64,000 nt of DNA from Aphanomyces cochlioides (Eukaryota > Oomycota > Saprolegniomycetes > Saprolegniales > Verrucalvaceae). The stretch covers positions 1,488,001-1,552,000 of the forward strand of contig JAHQRK010000007.1 of assembly GCA_019828595.1 (NCBI GenBank), given 5' to 3'. A model generated the notes under the pieces. That model saw only the letters and a list, made by a program, of their open reading frames with translations. It ran no database searches and was not told the origin of the DNA. A program made the translations under genes and the position numbers. Below, one piece after another: positions 10,435 through 19,182 of the stretch (the first letter of the stretch is position 1; each line of letters starts with the position of its first letter).

Positions 10435-11004
10435 CATTGCTTATCTCGTTGAATATTATCAACCAATCATGTGCAACGAAATCAGCGAATGGCAGCAATA
10501 CAAAATGTAAGGCTGTCAAAATCTCATATTAAAAATGTGTGCGATCTTCGTATTCCAACAAATATTCTTTTCAATTATTTAGAAGCAGTTAATGTGTTTC
10601 ATAGGGTGTTAACATTAAGTTCTACTACTAACTCTTCTTTAGGTTTTTGGACTATGATACAATGTATATCACAAAATATCTGTAAATTTCCATTTTGACT
10701 CCTGCGCAAACACTGCCCAAGTTGTTTGTTTTCAAAAAAATTAAAAATAGTGAAAAAACAGTTTGCGTCAATTTTCATCACTGTGGCCCCCATTTTGGAC
10801 GGCATACTCCAATATCTCACAAGTATGTTGATCCGCATTTGGTGCAAATATATTAAAATTTGTTTTGCAATAAAACATCAAACAATTTGATCATATTTTA
10901 TATTTATTCAAAACGGGACAATAACAATTGCACCTATTTTAATTATTGTAAAATTTAAAGCAAGATATAGAACATATTTATGTAATAATTACGAAAACCG
11001 TGAA
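10435..11004. other. Junction between host-like cargo DNA and viral A+T-rich DNA
   Basis: The upstream side of the Crinkler/RHS gene, with two CCAAT boxes near 10430 and 10460, passes over about 100 bp into A+T-rich Polinton-type sequence. No convincing gene is seen from 10540 to 11004. Confidence 0.4.
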
Positions 11005-11214
11005 ATGTTTGACCACGTAGAGATTTATAAAACAAACGATGATGCTTATATTGTAATTACAAGTCCATACGGAGATAAAGATTATGAAGGATTCTATGGA
11101 TTTAATAAAATCTATAAATTGTATAACGATTGGGCTACTACGTATTTTAAAAGAATGAGTAAAGCAGAAATAATTAACTGTAATAAAATATTTAAAAGCG
11201 AGTTTGGATATTAG
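11005..11214 (+). CDS. Small Polinton protein of unknown function
   Basis: A 69-aa A+T-rich frame rich in Tyr, Asp and Lys. I do not recognise it. It sits just upstream of a small three-copy repeat array and shares the base composition of the Polinton genes. No membrane segment or known motif is visible. It could be an early-gene product or a chance frame. Confidence 0.45.
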   Translation: MFDHVEIYKTNDDAYIVITSPYGDKDYEGFYGFNKIYKLYNDWATTYFKRMSKAEIINCNKIFKSEFGY

Positions 11215-11236
11215 TATGTTTACATCTGTTTCAGTT

Positions 11237-11353
11237 TAACTCATAGTCAATGAAATAACCATATTTTTTGTCCATCATTTGTTTGAATTTAACTCAATGT
11301 CAATAAAAGACGTGTTTTTATATGTCCATTTGATTGAAAATAACTCAATGTCA
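11237..11353 (+). repeat. Three spaced copies of a 13-bp motif (TAACTCAATGTCA)
   Basis: Copies at 11237-11249 (one mismatch), 11290-11302 and 11341-11353, spaced 53 and 51 bp. They lie in the non-coding gap before the next Polinton gene. They could be binding sites or part of a regulatory region; there is no direct evidence of function. Confidence 0.65.
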
Positions 11354-11564
11354 GTCATTATATATTTAGAGAGAAATGGTTAATCGGAACTGACTTGATT
11401 TATTATTGGAAAAATATGCCGTTTTCCCGACAAAAACCTGATGAACATAACAGACAGTCCAACATTTACTCACAAAATTTGAACATCCAAACTTGACCAA
11501 TTCAAAAATTCAATATTTAATTAATTTTAAAAATACCTATCACCTATAGAATATATTAAAAATA

Positions 11565-11870
11565 ATGGAATTAAATTTCGGAAAATACAAAGCTAAGACT
11601 ATTCAAGAAGTTTTTGAGATTGATCAAAATTACTGTAAATGGTTAATAAATCAGGAAATGTTATTGTCAAACAAACCAGAAATTAAAACATATTTAACCG
11701 AAAAATTAAAAGATGCTGATTTGTCTTATAAAATGCGATGGGGTAAGCATAGAAATCTAACTCTGAATAAAATTAAAGAAATTGACCCAAATTATATTGA
11801 TTGGTTAAAAAATAATCAATATGTGATAGAAAATTGCCCAAAGTTAATATCTGAGCTTGAGCAATTTTAG
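11565..11870 (+). CDS. Tandem exonuclease-X C-terminal-like domain protein
   Basis: 101 aa made of two related halves: FGKYKAKTIQEV..EIDQNYCKWLI and WGKHRNLTLNKI..EIDPNYIDWL. This resembles the small domain found at the C-terminus of ExoX-like exonucleases (G-K-[FY]-K-G-K-T ... D-P-x-Y-x-x-W-L). No exonuclease catalytic domain accompanies it. In viral genomes such stand-alone copies probably bind nucleic acid, which is inference. It ends against the convergent protease gene, with the two stop regions overlapping by a few bases. Confidence 0.6.
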   Translation: MELNFGKYKAKTIQEVFEIDQNYCKWLINQEMLLSNKPEIKTYLTEKLKDADLSYKMRWGKHRNLTLNKIKEIDPNYIDWLKNNQYVIENCPKLISELEQF

Positions 11871-12247
11871 CTTTCAAATGTTTTATCGTTTAAATCGTGG
11901 AATCCATCAAATAAATCCATACGATTATTCTGTTTTGCATATAACCAAAGCATACACCATATACCGCAATATTCAGCATACGTTGATTGATATTGTTTTT
12001 TGTTATATTTTTTTATTCCCAAAATCAAAGGCGGTGGCTCGCCCATAGAATCAAAATATTCATTTTTATAAATCGCAGTCCAATGTCCAATTCCACCACC
12101 ATTTTCTAACAAAATAATATAATTTCCGTTTTTGGGCAATTGTTTTTTTATTTCTTCAAAAGTGTAAATATTTGTTATTTCAACACCCAATAAATTAGAT
12201 AATTTAATTAACTGATGATCGCTTGTAATTCCTTTTATTAGGTCCAT
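11867..12247 (-). CDS. Adenain-like cysteine protease (virion maturation protease)
   Basis: 126 aa. The Ulp1/adenain-type catalytic arrangement is visible: His55 in GIGHWTAIY, Asp66 in YFDSMG, Gln87 for the oxyanion hole and Cys94 in AEYCGIWCML. In Polintons and adenoviruses this enzyme cleaves capsid precursor proteins during particle maturation. It is short, but within the range for the minimal viral form. It starts 54 bp from the divergently transcribed capsid gene, with a TATA-like A+T-rich stretch between them. Confidence 0.88.
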   Translation of the reverse strand: MDLIKGITSDHQLIKLSNLLGVEITNIYTFEEIKKQLPKNGNYIILLENGGGIGHWTAIYKNEYFDSMGEPPPLILGIKKYNKKQYQSTYAEYCGIWCMLWLYAKQNNRMDLFDGFHDLNDKTFES

Positions 12248-12301
12248 TAAATAATTTAAAAAATAATCTTATCTGTGGCTGTATATAATTAATAAAATAT
12301 A
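12248..12301. promoter_or_regulatory. Divergent protease/MCP promoter region
   Basis: Only 54 bp separate the two divergent start codons. It contains TGTATATAATTAATAAAATA, a TATA-like tract just ahead of the capsid gene. Assignment is by position and composition only. Confidence 0.45.
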
Positions 12302-14059
12302 ATGAGTGAGTATCAATTAGCCGATCAATTTTTATATGAAAGCTCTTTAAAGGGTGAACCATCTATTAGCGTTTCTAAAGGAAAACGAATGGTTCAAGTC
12401 CCCGATGTAAATCAAGGTAGCTATCAATCTGGTATTATTTCAATTGATGCTGCAACAAGTCTTCAAGGCGCTAAAGGCTTTGCTTCTTTAAAAGATGCTT
12501 ATCTTACGCTACCATATATTGTCTCTATGAAAAATACTGGCGCTGGTACATTCGGTGCTATCAATCGTTATTGTACTGCTTTAAAAGCTGGAGTATTTAA
12601 TATCATTGATTCAATGACAGTAGAACTTAATGGACAAACTATCATTACTGAATCGGATTTCAAACTCTACTGGAATAACATTCGAGCAATGACTGAATGG
12701 AGCATTTCTGACCTTAATAAACACGGTGCTGACGCTTTTATGAGCGTGGATGATTGGCAATCTATGTCTTTTTCTTCAGCAACGACTTCGTTATCAGGCG
12801 ATGGTTTTACAAACAATTTCTCAAATTGCACCGCTACTTTGGGAACTGTACCAACTGAGGCATCGTTGAAAGAAAATAATGGATTTATTTCTCGTATTTA
12901 CAGCAATCCACAACTTACTGGAAACATTGACTCATCGGGAAACTATACGGGTGGAGTAAATGCCTACAATTGGATTACACAACGATCTTCTGTAGCATCA
13001 ACCATTGCAGCTCAAAACGGCAAAGGAGCTTTTGTCGTAAATACTGCACCAGTGGCGGGCTCGGTTCTTGGTGTTTGGCATCATATGTTAAAAATTCGTC
13101 TTGTTGATCTTCATCCAATTTTTAAAGAATTGGATCTTATCGGAAATCCTCAATTGAAATTACGATTTAAAGTAAATAGTGGTTATTGCGATATTGCAGT
13201 TACTACTACTGGGCTAACGTTAGCTTCTACAACTATGACAAGCGGCAATACCGTTCCAGTTATGTTGGCCTCTGCTGATTCTGCAAACGCTCTTGCTGGA
13301 TGTAATACAGCTTCGACGACTGTTCGTTTAGCATTTGGTCCCCTTCAGAATAACATTACAACGCTAGCCCAAGCTGGGCAATACCTTCCATTTACAACAG
13401 CCAGATTAAATATTCCATTCTATGATATTGCTAATCCGTTACCGATTGTAAGTCAGCCTGTAAAGAACGTGAAATATCTTGATTGTTATGCTCAATATTT
13501 CCGAGGAAAAGCCGGCACTGGTGCTCTTTCTTCAGCTCAACAAAATGCTACATTCAATCTTCAATTATCTGGTTCTTGGAAAAATATCAAATATGTTTGT
13601 TTGGTACCATACAGCGAAACAAGCAGCGGACATTTTGCAAATTCGTCGGCTAATGGTGTAGAACAATTCCAAAGCCCATTTGATAGTGCGCCTTGGACTT
13701 GTCAAGCAGGTAGTTCAATTCGTAGCTTTCAAGTTCAAGTTGGAAATGACAACGTATTTAGTAAAACATTGGATTACGACTTTGAAGCTTGGAATGACGA
13801 ATTTAAGAAACTTGGAGCAATTAATGGTGGTCTTACCCACGAAATTTCAAATGGTTTGATTGATTTTCAAAAGTGGCAAACGATTCAGCGTATTATGGTC
13901 GCCGACTGTTCTCGTATTACTAACCCAGACGTTCCACAATCAGTTATCGTAAGCGGTGTCAATGCTTGCTGCCAAGGAACAAAGTGCTTGATTTTAGTTG
14001 TGTATGAACGAGATCTTTCTGTTGACCGTTTAACTGGGGAAATTCATCATTGGACTTAA
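12302..14059 (+). CDS. Major capsid protein, double jelly-roll type
   Basis: 585 aa, no signal peptide, no introns. The length, the beta-rich Ser/Thr/Asn/Gly composition and the position beside protease, ATPase and minor capsid genes fit the Polinton double jelly-roll MCP that forms pseudo-hexameric capsomers. Supporting features are the N-terminal region followed by strand-rich blocks (for example DSMTVELNGQTII and LRLVDLHPIF-like KIRLVDLHPIFKEL) and the late-region KFMVADCSRI-like IMVADCSRI. Assignment rests on context and overall look rather than a catalytic motif, so a structural comparison would be the decisive check. Confidence 0.85.
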   Translation: MSEYQLADQFLYESSLKGEPSISVSKGKRMVQVPDVNQGSYQSGIISIDAATSLQGAKGFASLKDAYLTLPYIVSMKNTGAGTFGAINRYCTALKAGVFNIIDSMTVELNGQTIITESDFKLYWNNIRAMTEWSISDLNKHGADAFMSVDDWQSMSFSSATTSLSGDGFTNNFSNCTATLGTVPTEASLKENNGFISRIYSNPQLTGNIDSSGNYTGGVNAYNWITQRSSVASTIAAQNGKGAFVVNTAPVAGSVLGVWHHMLKIRLVDLHPIFKELDLIGNPQLKLRFKVNSGYCDIAVTTTGLTLASTTMTSGNTVPVMLASADSANALAGCNTASTTVRLAFGPLQNNITTLAQAGQYLPFTTARLNIPFYDIANPLPIVSQPVKNVKYLDCYAQYFRGKAGTGALSSAQQNATFNLQLSGSWKNIKYVCLVPYSETSSGHFANSSANGVEQFQSPFDSAPWTCQAGSSIRSFQVQVGNDNVFSKTLDYDFEAWNDEFKKLGAINGGLTHEISNGLIDFQKWQTIQRIMVADCSRITNPDVPQSVIVSGVNACCQGTKCLILVVYERDLSVDRLTGEIHHWT

Positions 14060-14076
14060 ATACACCAAAAAAACTA

Positions 14077-14090
14077 CTAAGCGAGCTTAG
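14077..14090. terminator. Palindrome between convergent MCP and fibre genes
   Basis: CTAAGCGAGCTTAG is a 6-bp stem with a 2-nt centre, followed by a T-run (TTGCTTTTTTTA). It lies in the 73-bp gap between two convergent stops. A transcript-end hairpin is plausible, not shown. Confidence 0.4.
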
Positions 14091-14132
14091 AATTGCTTTT
14101 TTTATTACTAAGGGTCGAGAGACTTCGCTCTA

Positions 14133-16349
14133 TTACAGCAAAGCGCTGCTTTTTGTGCGTCGAACAGGTTTAGTTGTCAGTTGTTCCATCTGCATCTGCT
14201 GCTTTCCAACAACTTGAGTAAGATTATCAATTTTCTTAAGCGCACGTTTAAGAGCAGAATGCAGCAATGGTACAATACTAATCACATCGACAACAAGGCG
14301 GCTGTCAGATCCAATCTGAATAACATCACCATTAACACACTCAATAATTTCCTCGGGCAATGGTTCATCCGAATCAGTAGCGCCAACTAACACATTCAAA
14401 CCATGTTTCACGAGTTCTTGTGCACCATAGCCATAATGGCGTTTATCAGGATTTGCCTTATAGCTATACTCGATAGGAGTGATATTACGGACAAATCGCT
14501 CGGATTGATCTTGAGATAGATCGATTACATCTGATTTTGTTCTCAGATCTGAAAGACAATCAATTTCACCAGAAGCAACCATAATCCCACCACTCGTCTT
14601 AAGAGAGAAGTTTCTATTACTAAATCCAGTCGCCTGACCAACTGAACTACTCGTAATGAAAGTAAAGCCCGATCCAGTTGATTGTGAGCCAGTACCAAGG
14701 ATTTCCAGAGGACATCCAGGATTGTTTGTGCCCACGCCCCAAAAACCGTTAGATGACTTATAGAAGAGTGAGGATTGAATGTTGATATCTTTGTATTGAG
14801 ACGATGAATAATCGAAGCATTGTAGAATGCCAACACTCGAACCAGTCGAATAATGCATATGCATACCTGGACCTGTGGTGCTAAGATCACCCGCATTGAG
14901 ACCATAGCAATGAACTCCACCATTAGCAATATTGAGATTACCACCAGTACTCAGCTGCATCTGCTGAGTACCAGTGATAGCCGGCGTAGTTGAGTTGTTG
15001 TAAAACCAAGTATGCAAGCCACCAGACGTATAATTGAGTGATAAGCTCGATACGCCGAGCATGTAGGATGGGCTTGTGTTATTGGTCTGAGCAAGACAAA
15101 TGATATTGTCTTTCGATGTATTAGTTCCGAGATCCATTTTATGACTATTGCGCGCTGAGATACCAGATAGTTGAATCTGCCCATTATTAGCAAACGTATA
15201 ATATGTGCTTGTTCCTCCATTCGTACTCGATAGCACAATATCGCCTCCAGAACTTGTATTGATAGTCGAATTAACGGTTGCACTATAATACATTGCCAAG
15301 TGGTATCCAACGCTTGTAATCGAAAGGGTCCCGCCAGTATTCGAAGTAGAACCAATCGTAGCCGTAGTTGCTGAGATCGATGCGCCAGAATTGATAGCTC
15401 CACCAGTATTGATAGCTCCTGATACGCCCATTCCTCCAGCGATTACCAAACTACCATTCGACTGCGTTGTTGAAGCAATATTAGAATTGATATTGATTAT
15501 ACCAGAAGCTGCTACTTCGAGTAATCTGCTACCTCCGTAAAATCCAATTTGAAATCTATTATTGGTTGATCCGCTGCCAGCATAATAAAAGGAAAGTTCA
15601 GCTTGATTATTATTGTTGGTTGATTGACCAAGCGTAATATAAGAAGTGCCAGCAATAGCAAGATTATTGTTTAAGCAAGATATTGCTCTTGATGTATCTG
15701 TGCTCGTTCCTTGAAGTATAGATCCGCTTACTGATGCATTACTACCTACATACAGTTTCTTAGCAATAGCGCACCCACCATATATAGTCATTGAGCCGCC
15801 TGCACTCGAAGATGTAGCATCCGAAGTGCTTAGAAAACCTGTATTGCCTGCAGTGGTCATACTCATCAGAAATGATCCATTCCAAATGTAGAGCTGACCA
15901 GGAAGCTGTGAATTCGTCGATCCACGGCTACCAATCTCGAACGTACCTTGGTCATTAATAAATGCGCACGTCGATCTTCCCGCAGTATTTGACGAACTAT
16001 TTAGATTGATTTGCGCGGTTCCATTAATGATATTGATATCGCTACCGGCATAAATTTTCTTGGACACCGCCAATCCACCTGCAGTAATCATCGAGCCTGT
16101 AATAGTGCTTGATGCATCGGTAGTGCTTGTGTTTGTGTAAATACCAGTCATACCAATCGAGTTGATTCCACTTATTGAAAGCCCTGAATCTAAAATTAAT
16201 GCCTTTTTAGCACTTGCTTGCCCAGCAGTTAGATTACTGATATATGAGACTCTAGGATCACTTTTTCTCAAATAAACATCACTTGTGTAATTTGACGGAT
16301 TGTATGTTGAACTATTTATAGTAGGTGTATTAGCTATGATTCCACTCAT
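14133..16349 (-). CDS. Fibre-like repeat protein with C-terminal S74 intramolecular chaperone domain
   Basis: 738 aa, very rich in Ser/Thr/Gly/Asn. The N-terminal half has repeated blocks of the form T-x-A-S-(S/T)...GS-x-x-x-x-GGxAxxKKxYxGS (clear copies encoded near 16000-16130 and 15730-15830, and a degenerate one near 15420-15480). This is the pattern of trimeric beta-helical fibre proteins in large algal viruses and phages. Near the C-terminus comes LRTKSDVIDLSQ...ITPIEYSY...HYGYGAQEL, the peptidase S74 signature. S74 domains assist trimerisation and then cleave themselves off. A host-attachment fibre is the natural inference. It is divergent from the ATPase gene. Confidence 0.82.
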   Translation of the reverse strand: MSGIIANTPTINSSTYNPSNYTSDVYLRKSDPRVSYISNLTAGQASAKKALILDSGLSISGINSIGMTGIYTNTSTTDASSTITGSMITAGGLAVSKKIYAGSDINIINGTAQINLNSSSNTAGRSTCAFINDQGTFEIGSRGSTNSQLPGQLYIWNGSFLMSMTTAGNTGFLSTSDATSSSAGGSMTIYGGCAIAKKLYVGSNASVSGSILQGTSTDTSRAISCLNNNLAIAGTSYITLGQSTNNNNQAELSFYYAGSGSTNNRFQIGFYGGSRLLEVAASGIININSNIASTTQSNGSLVIAGGMGVSGAINTGGAINSGASISATTATIGSTSNTGGTLSITSVGYHLAMYYSATVNSTINTSSGGDIVLSSTNGGTSTYYTFANNGQIQLSGISARNSHKMDLGTNTSKDNIICLAQTNNTSPSYMLGVSSLSLNYTSGGLHTWFYNNSTTPAITGTQQMQLSTGGNLNIANGGVHCYGLNAGDLSTTGPGMHMHYSTGSSVGILQCFDYSSSQYKDINIQSSLFYKSSNGFWGVGTNNPGCPLEILGTGSQSTGSGFTFITSSSVGQATGFSNRNFSLKTSGGIMVASGEIDCLSDLRTKSDVIDLSQDQSERFVRNITPIEYSYKANPDKRHYGYGAQELVKHGLNVLVGATDSDEPLPEEIIECVNGDVIQIGSDSRLVVDVISIVPLLHSALKRALKKIDNLTQVVGKQQMQMEQLTTKPVRRTKSSALL

Positions 16350-16417
16350 ATTTTTAATAGAGTTGAAGACAAATAAGTATATATTCTAAAATATATATAA
16401 TATTAGCTTTCTAATAA
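16350..16417. promoter_or_regulatory. Divergent promoter of fibre and ATPase genes
   Basis: A 68-bp A+T-rich gap containing AGTATATATTCTAAAATATA, TATA-like in both directions. Function is inferred from position. Confidence 0.45.
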
Positions 16418-17101
16418 ATGAGTTCCAATGAAATAGAGGACTGGGGAGGAAAATTACCTAAGGCTTATAAAAGTAAGTCTCATGGTATAAACAAAGATCT
16501 TAAAATTCAGAACCTTTTCAGAGCTATCGTGCTGGGACCCAGCTATTCTGGTAAGACGAATCTAATTTTCCATATTCTCAAGCACTCTCCTCATATTTAC
16601 AGCCATTTGCATATTATTGCTCGCAATCCTGAGCAAAGTCTGTATAATTACTTAAAAGATAAATTAAAAGACTTCATTACGATTTATGACCCAAATGAAC
16701 CACCTCCTTCTGTTGACGATATTCCAAATAATGGCTCATTACAATTAGTTATCATCGATGATTATTCAAATGACAAAATGCTTCAAAAAAATATATTTAC
16801 GCATTATTTCACCCGTGGAAGACATAAATTGTTAAGCACTATATTTTTAGCTCATTCATATTTTGACACATATAAAACCATTAGATTGAATAGCGAATAT
16901 GTATTTATTTTAAAAGCAAATAGCAAAAGAGATCTTCAAATGGTTTGTAAGGATTTTAACATTCCTGAAGTTAATGAAGACAAAATGATCAAGGCATACA
17001 ATAAAGCTACTGCAAGCAAAGGCCAAGCTCTGTTTGTTGATTCTGTTAATCAAGAATTGAGGTATAATTTTGGGAAAAAAATTGATTTGAATACACTTTG
17101 A
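16418..17101 (+). CDS. FtsK/HerA-type DNA packaging ATPase
   Basis: 227 aa. Walker A is GPSYSGKT (residues 40-47) and Walker B is LVIIDDYSND (about 110-119). Size and motifs match the A32-like packaging ATPases of Polintons, virophages and NCLDVs, which pump DNA into preformed capsids. It lies upstream of the minor capsid gene on the same strand, as in many Polintons. The frame is intact. Confidence 0.92.
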   Translation: MSSNEIEDWGGKLPKAYKSKSHGINKDLKIQNLFRAIVLGPSYSGKTNLIFHILKHSPHIYSHLHIIARNPEQSLYNYLKDKLKDFITIYDPNEPPPSVDDIPNNGSLQLVIIDDYSNDKMLQKNIFTHYFTRGRHKLLSTIFLAHSYFDTYKTIRLNSEYVFILKANSKRDLQMVCKDFNIPEVNEDKMIKAYNKATASKGQALFVDSVNQELRYNFGKKIDLNTL

Positions 17102-17180
17102 TAAGCTTGCTTTCAGCAATTAGAGAGACAATTATTTCAATCAAATAATAAATAAATGATATAAAATAACATAAGAAAAA

Positions 17181-18038
17181 ATGAGCTCACTTATTGTTCT
17201 TAATTCAACTCATATTGTGAATAATGGCTATAATAATACGCTAAGATATACATTTGGGAATAGTGCAGTCAATTTTAGCAATATGGAAATTGCTGTTGCT
17301 GGGATTCAATTGTATAATTCTCAATTCAATATTAATTCAACCTTGTACGGAAATAATACATTTCAAATTATTGTACCATATGGCGCTACTACATCGACCA
17401 TATCTATCACTTTACCTAATGGTTATTACAGTTATGCTGATATTCAAAATTATGTAGCTTCTAAACTTATCGCGGCTGGTGCATATCTGATTGATTCTAA
17501 TGGAAACAATGTGATATATTTTAATATTTCAGAAAATTCTACATATTATGGTTGCCAAATTGATTTATTACCTACTCCTTTAAGTTTACCAACAGGCTGG
17601 TCGCTACCAGCCAGTGGGTTATATTCAACAGGCGTACCAACAGGTGGCTATGCTCCGCAAATTATCATTCCAAGTGGATTTAATTTAATAGTTGGCTATC
17701 AAGTTGCAACATTTCCTCCCTCTCGTCAAACGACTGCTCAATCGTTTTTAAGTAGTTTTACTCCACAAGTAAACCCTGTTTCAAGCTTTTTAGTTCGTTG
17801 TAATTTAGTTAATAATCCATACACTTCTGTTCCTGATGTTTTAACGACTTTTACATCACAAAACACCACTATTGGGGATTTAATAGATGTAAGATATCCT
17901 GAGTATTCTTGGGCAGAAATTTCTGATGGCTCAAGACCATACATAGAAGTGATAATTTGCGATCAGAATTATAATATTGTCAAGTTTGAAGATAGTCAAA
18001 TTTTAATTCAGTTGATTATTAGACCGAAAAAAAATTAG
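17181..18038 (+). CDS. Minor capsid (penton) protein, single jelly-roll type
   Basis: 285 aa, beta-rich, beginning MSSLIVLNSTHIVNNGYNNT, typical of Polinton minor capsid proteins: an early segment with NMEIAVAGIQLYNSQFNI and later LPNGYYSYADIQNYV. It is predicted to form the pentameric vertices. It follows the ATPase gene by 79 bp with its own A+T-rich upstream region. Assigned by pattern and context. Confidence 0.8.
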   Translation: MSSLIVLNSTHIVNNGYNNTLRYTFGNSAVNFSNMEIAVAGIQLYNSQFNINSTLYGNNTFQIIVPYGATTSTISITLPNGYYSYADIQNYVASKLIAAGAYLIDSNGNNVIYFNISENSTYYGCQIDLLPTPLSLPTGWSLPASGLYSTGVPTGGYAPQIIIPSGFNLIVGYQVATFPPSRQTTAQSFLSSFTPQVNPVSSFLVRCNLVNNPYTSVPDVLTTFTSQNTTIGDLIDVRYPEYSWAEISDGSRPYIEVIICDQNYNIVKFEDSQILIQLIIRPKKN

Positions 18039-18049
18039 CTTACTATTCT

Positions 18050-18256
18050 CTAATTATTTCTTTCGATCTCTATAATTGCTTTTTTATGTGCATATGATCT
18101 TTGATGACTAAAACGATATCTCACGTTTACTGATTCACCGCAATCACAAATGTATCGGTTTCTTTTGTATGGATTCAGATTTCGTTTAACTTGAGCATCA
18201 ATCATTTCTTGAGTCTTCTTTATTAATGTTAAATCGATAAGCATTGTTGAAAGCAC
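18050..18256 (-). CDS. Small zinc-finger-like Polinton protein
   Basis: 68 aa. A possible Zn-binding site has the form Y-I-C-D-C-G...H-Q-R-S-Y-A-H-K (CxC and HxxxxxH), similar to a compact C2H2 finger found in small NCLDV/Polinton proteins. It is convergent with the minor capsid gene, 11 bp from its stop. A nucleic-acid-binding role is inference. Confidence 0.55.
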   Translation of the reverse strand: MLSTMLIDLTLIKKTQEMIDAQVKRNLNPYKRNRYICDCGESVNVRYRFSHQRSYAHKKAIIEIERNN

Positions 18257-18265
18257 AAGCTTATA

Positions 18266-18277
18266 CTCTATATAGAG
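18266..18277. terminator. Perfect palindrome CTCTATATAGAG followed by a T-run
   Basis: A 12-bp perfect palindrome followed by GTATTTTTTTT, just upstream of the zinc-finger ORF and within the 102-bp gap before the next gene's stop. It could be a transcript-end signal for a plus-strand unit or a promoter element. Weak evidence. Confidence 0.35.
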
Positions 18278-18358
18278 GTATTTTTTTTACTACCGATTTT
18301 TTACAAAAGCTTGATGTTTTGGTGTTCAAAGCTCATGGTCAAACGTAAAATGGTATAT

Positions 18359-18838
18359 TTATACTAGTCGAAAACTACCACCACGTTTCTTCGCACGAAC
18401 AAGGGCCATACGATCTTTAGCCGCTTGAGAGCCCTTTTGAAAACCTACGCCGCTAAGTTTACGAATGCCTTCCCTAATAGGGGCCAATTCTGGATTACTA
18501 TATGCGATTGCATCTCCAACTCCACTTAGTACAGGTTTAATTACACTATTCCAAGCCGTACTCAAACCTGATCTCAAACTATCCCAAATGCTTCCGCCTT
18601 GGTGATGGCTTAAATCGTGATGAATTTCCCCTTCAGTAAAATCCAAACGAGCTCCTTTATTAGCTTTTTGAGCTTGAACTATTTTGCTATAATTAGCTGG
18701 ATGCACAAGCATTGGCTTACTTCCTTTTAAATCATCAGCGCTAAATACAACTGTACCACCTTTGGATGCTTTAGAAAGTTTTTTCTTTGAAAGAGATGAT
18801 GATACGTGAACTACTTTATAACCTCCTGTTCCTTTCAT
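18359..18838 (-). CDS. Basic virion-core-like protein (pX/pVI-like region)
   Basis: 159 aa, basic and Lys/Ser/Gly-rich. The central part has GGSIWDSLRSGLSTAWNSVI, an amphipathic helix after a Gly-Gly that resembles an adenain cleavage site. A further Gly-rich basic tail ends KKRGGSFRLV. Adenovirus-like core or membrane-lytic proteins have this design and are matured by the protease. That comparison is by pattern, so the name is tentative. Confidence 0.55.
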   Translation of the reverse strand: MKGTGGYKVVHVSSSLSKKKLSKASKGGTVVFSADDLKGSKPMLVHPANYSKIVQAQKANKGARLDFTEGEIHHDLSHHQGGSIWDSLRSGLSTAWNSVIKPVLSGVGDAIAYSNPELAPIREGIRKLSGVGFQKGSQAAKDRMALVRAKKRGGSFRLV

Positions 18839-18909
18839 ATTTCGTTGATTTAAACGAAGTCTATATTTTATGAATTACATAAAAAATAAAAATATATTAT
18901 TAAATCATC

Positions 18910-19116
18910 TTAAAGAGCAAATGTCTTTGATTTTTGCTCTAATTTCTTTTTTCTTTTATATTCATCAATAGATGGTCCATATCTTTGAAAACTTGATTTT
19001 GGTTCTGTATTATCAATGATTAAGTTTTCCATCGTTTCAATTAGTCTATCTTCATTTTCTTTGGCCTTTTTATTATATATTTTTAAAAATGGATGTTTAA
19101 CATTAATCGTTTTCAT
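18910..19116 (-). CDS. Small basic Polinton protein of unknown function
   Basis: 68 aa, Lys/Glu-rich, probably mostly helical. I do not recognise it. It lies between the core-like protein and the 443-aa protein on the same strand, with A+T-rich gaps of about 70 bp on each side that could hold separate promoters. Confidence 0.5.
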   Translation of the reverse strand: MKTINVKHPFLKIYNKKAKENEDRLIETMENLIIDNTEPKSSFQRYGPSIDEYKRKKKLEQKSKTFAL

Positions 19117-19182
19117 AGCTTCTATATTACTATGATAAGGTCGTAAGTTTATCTTCCGACTTCGTCTACAGATAACCTTCCT

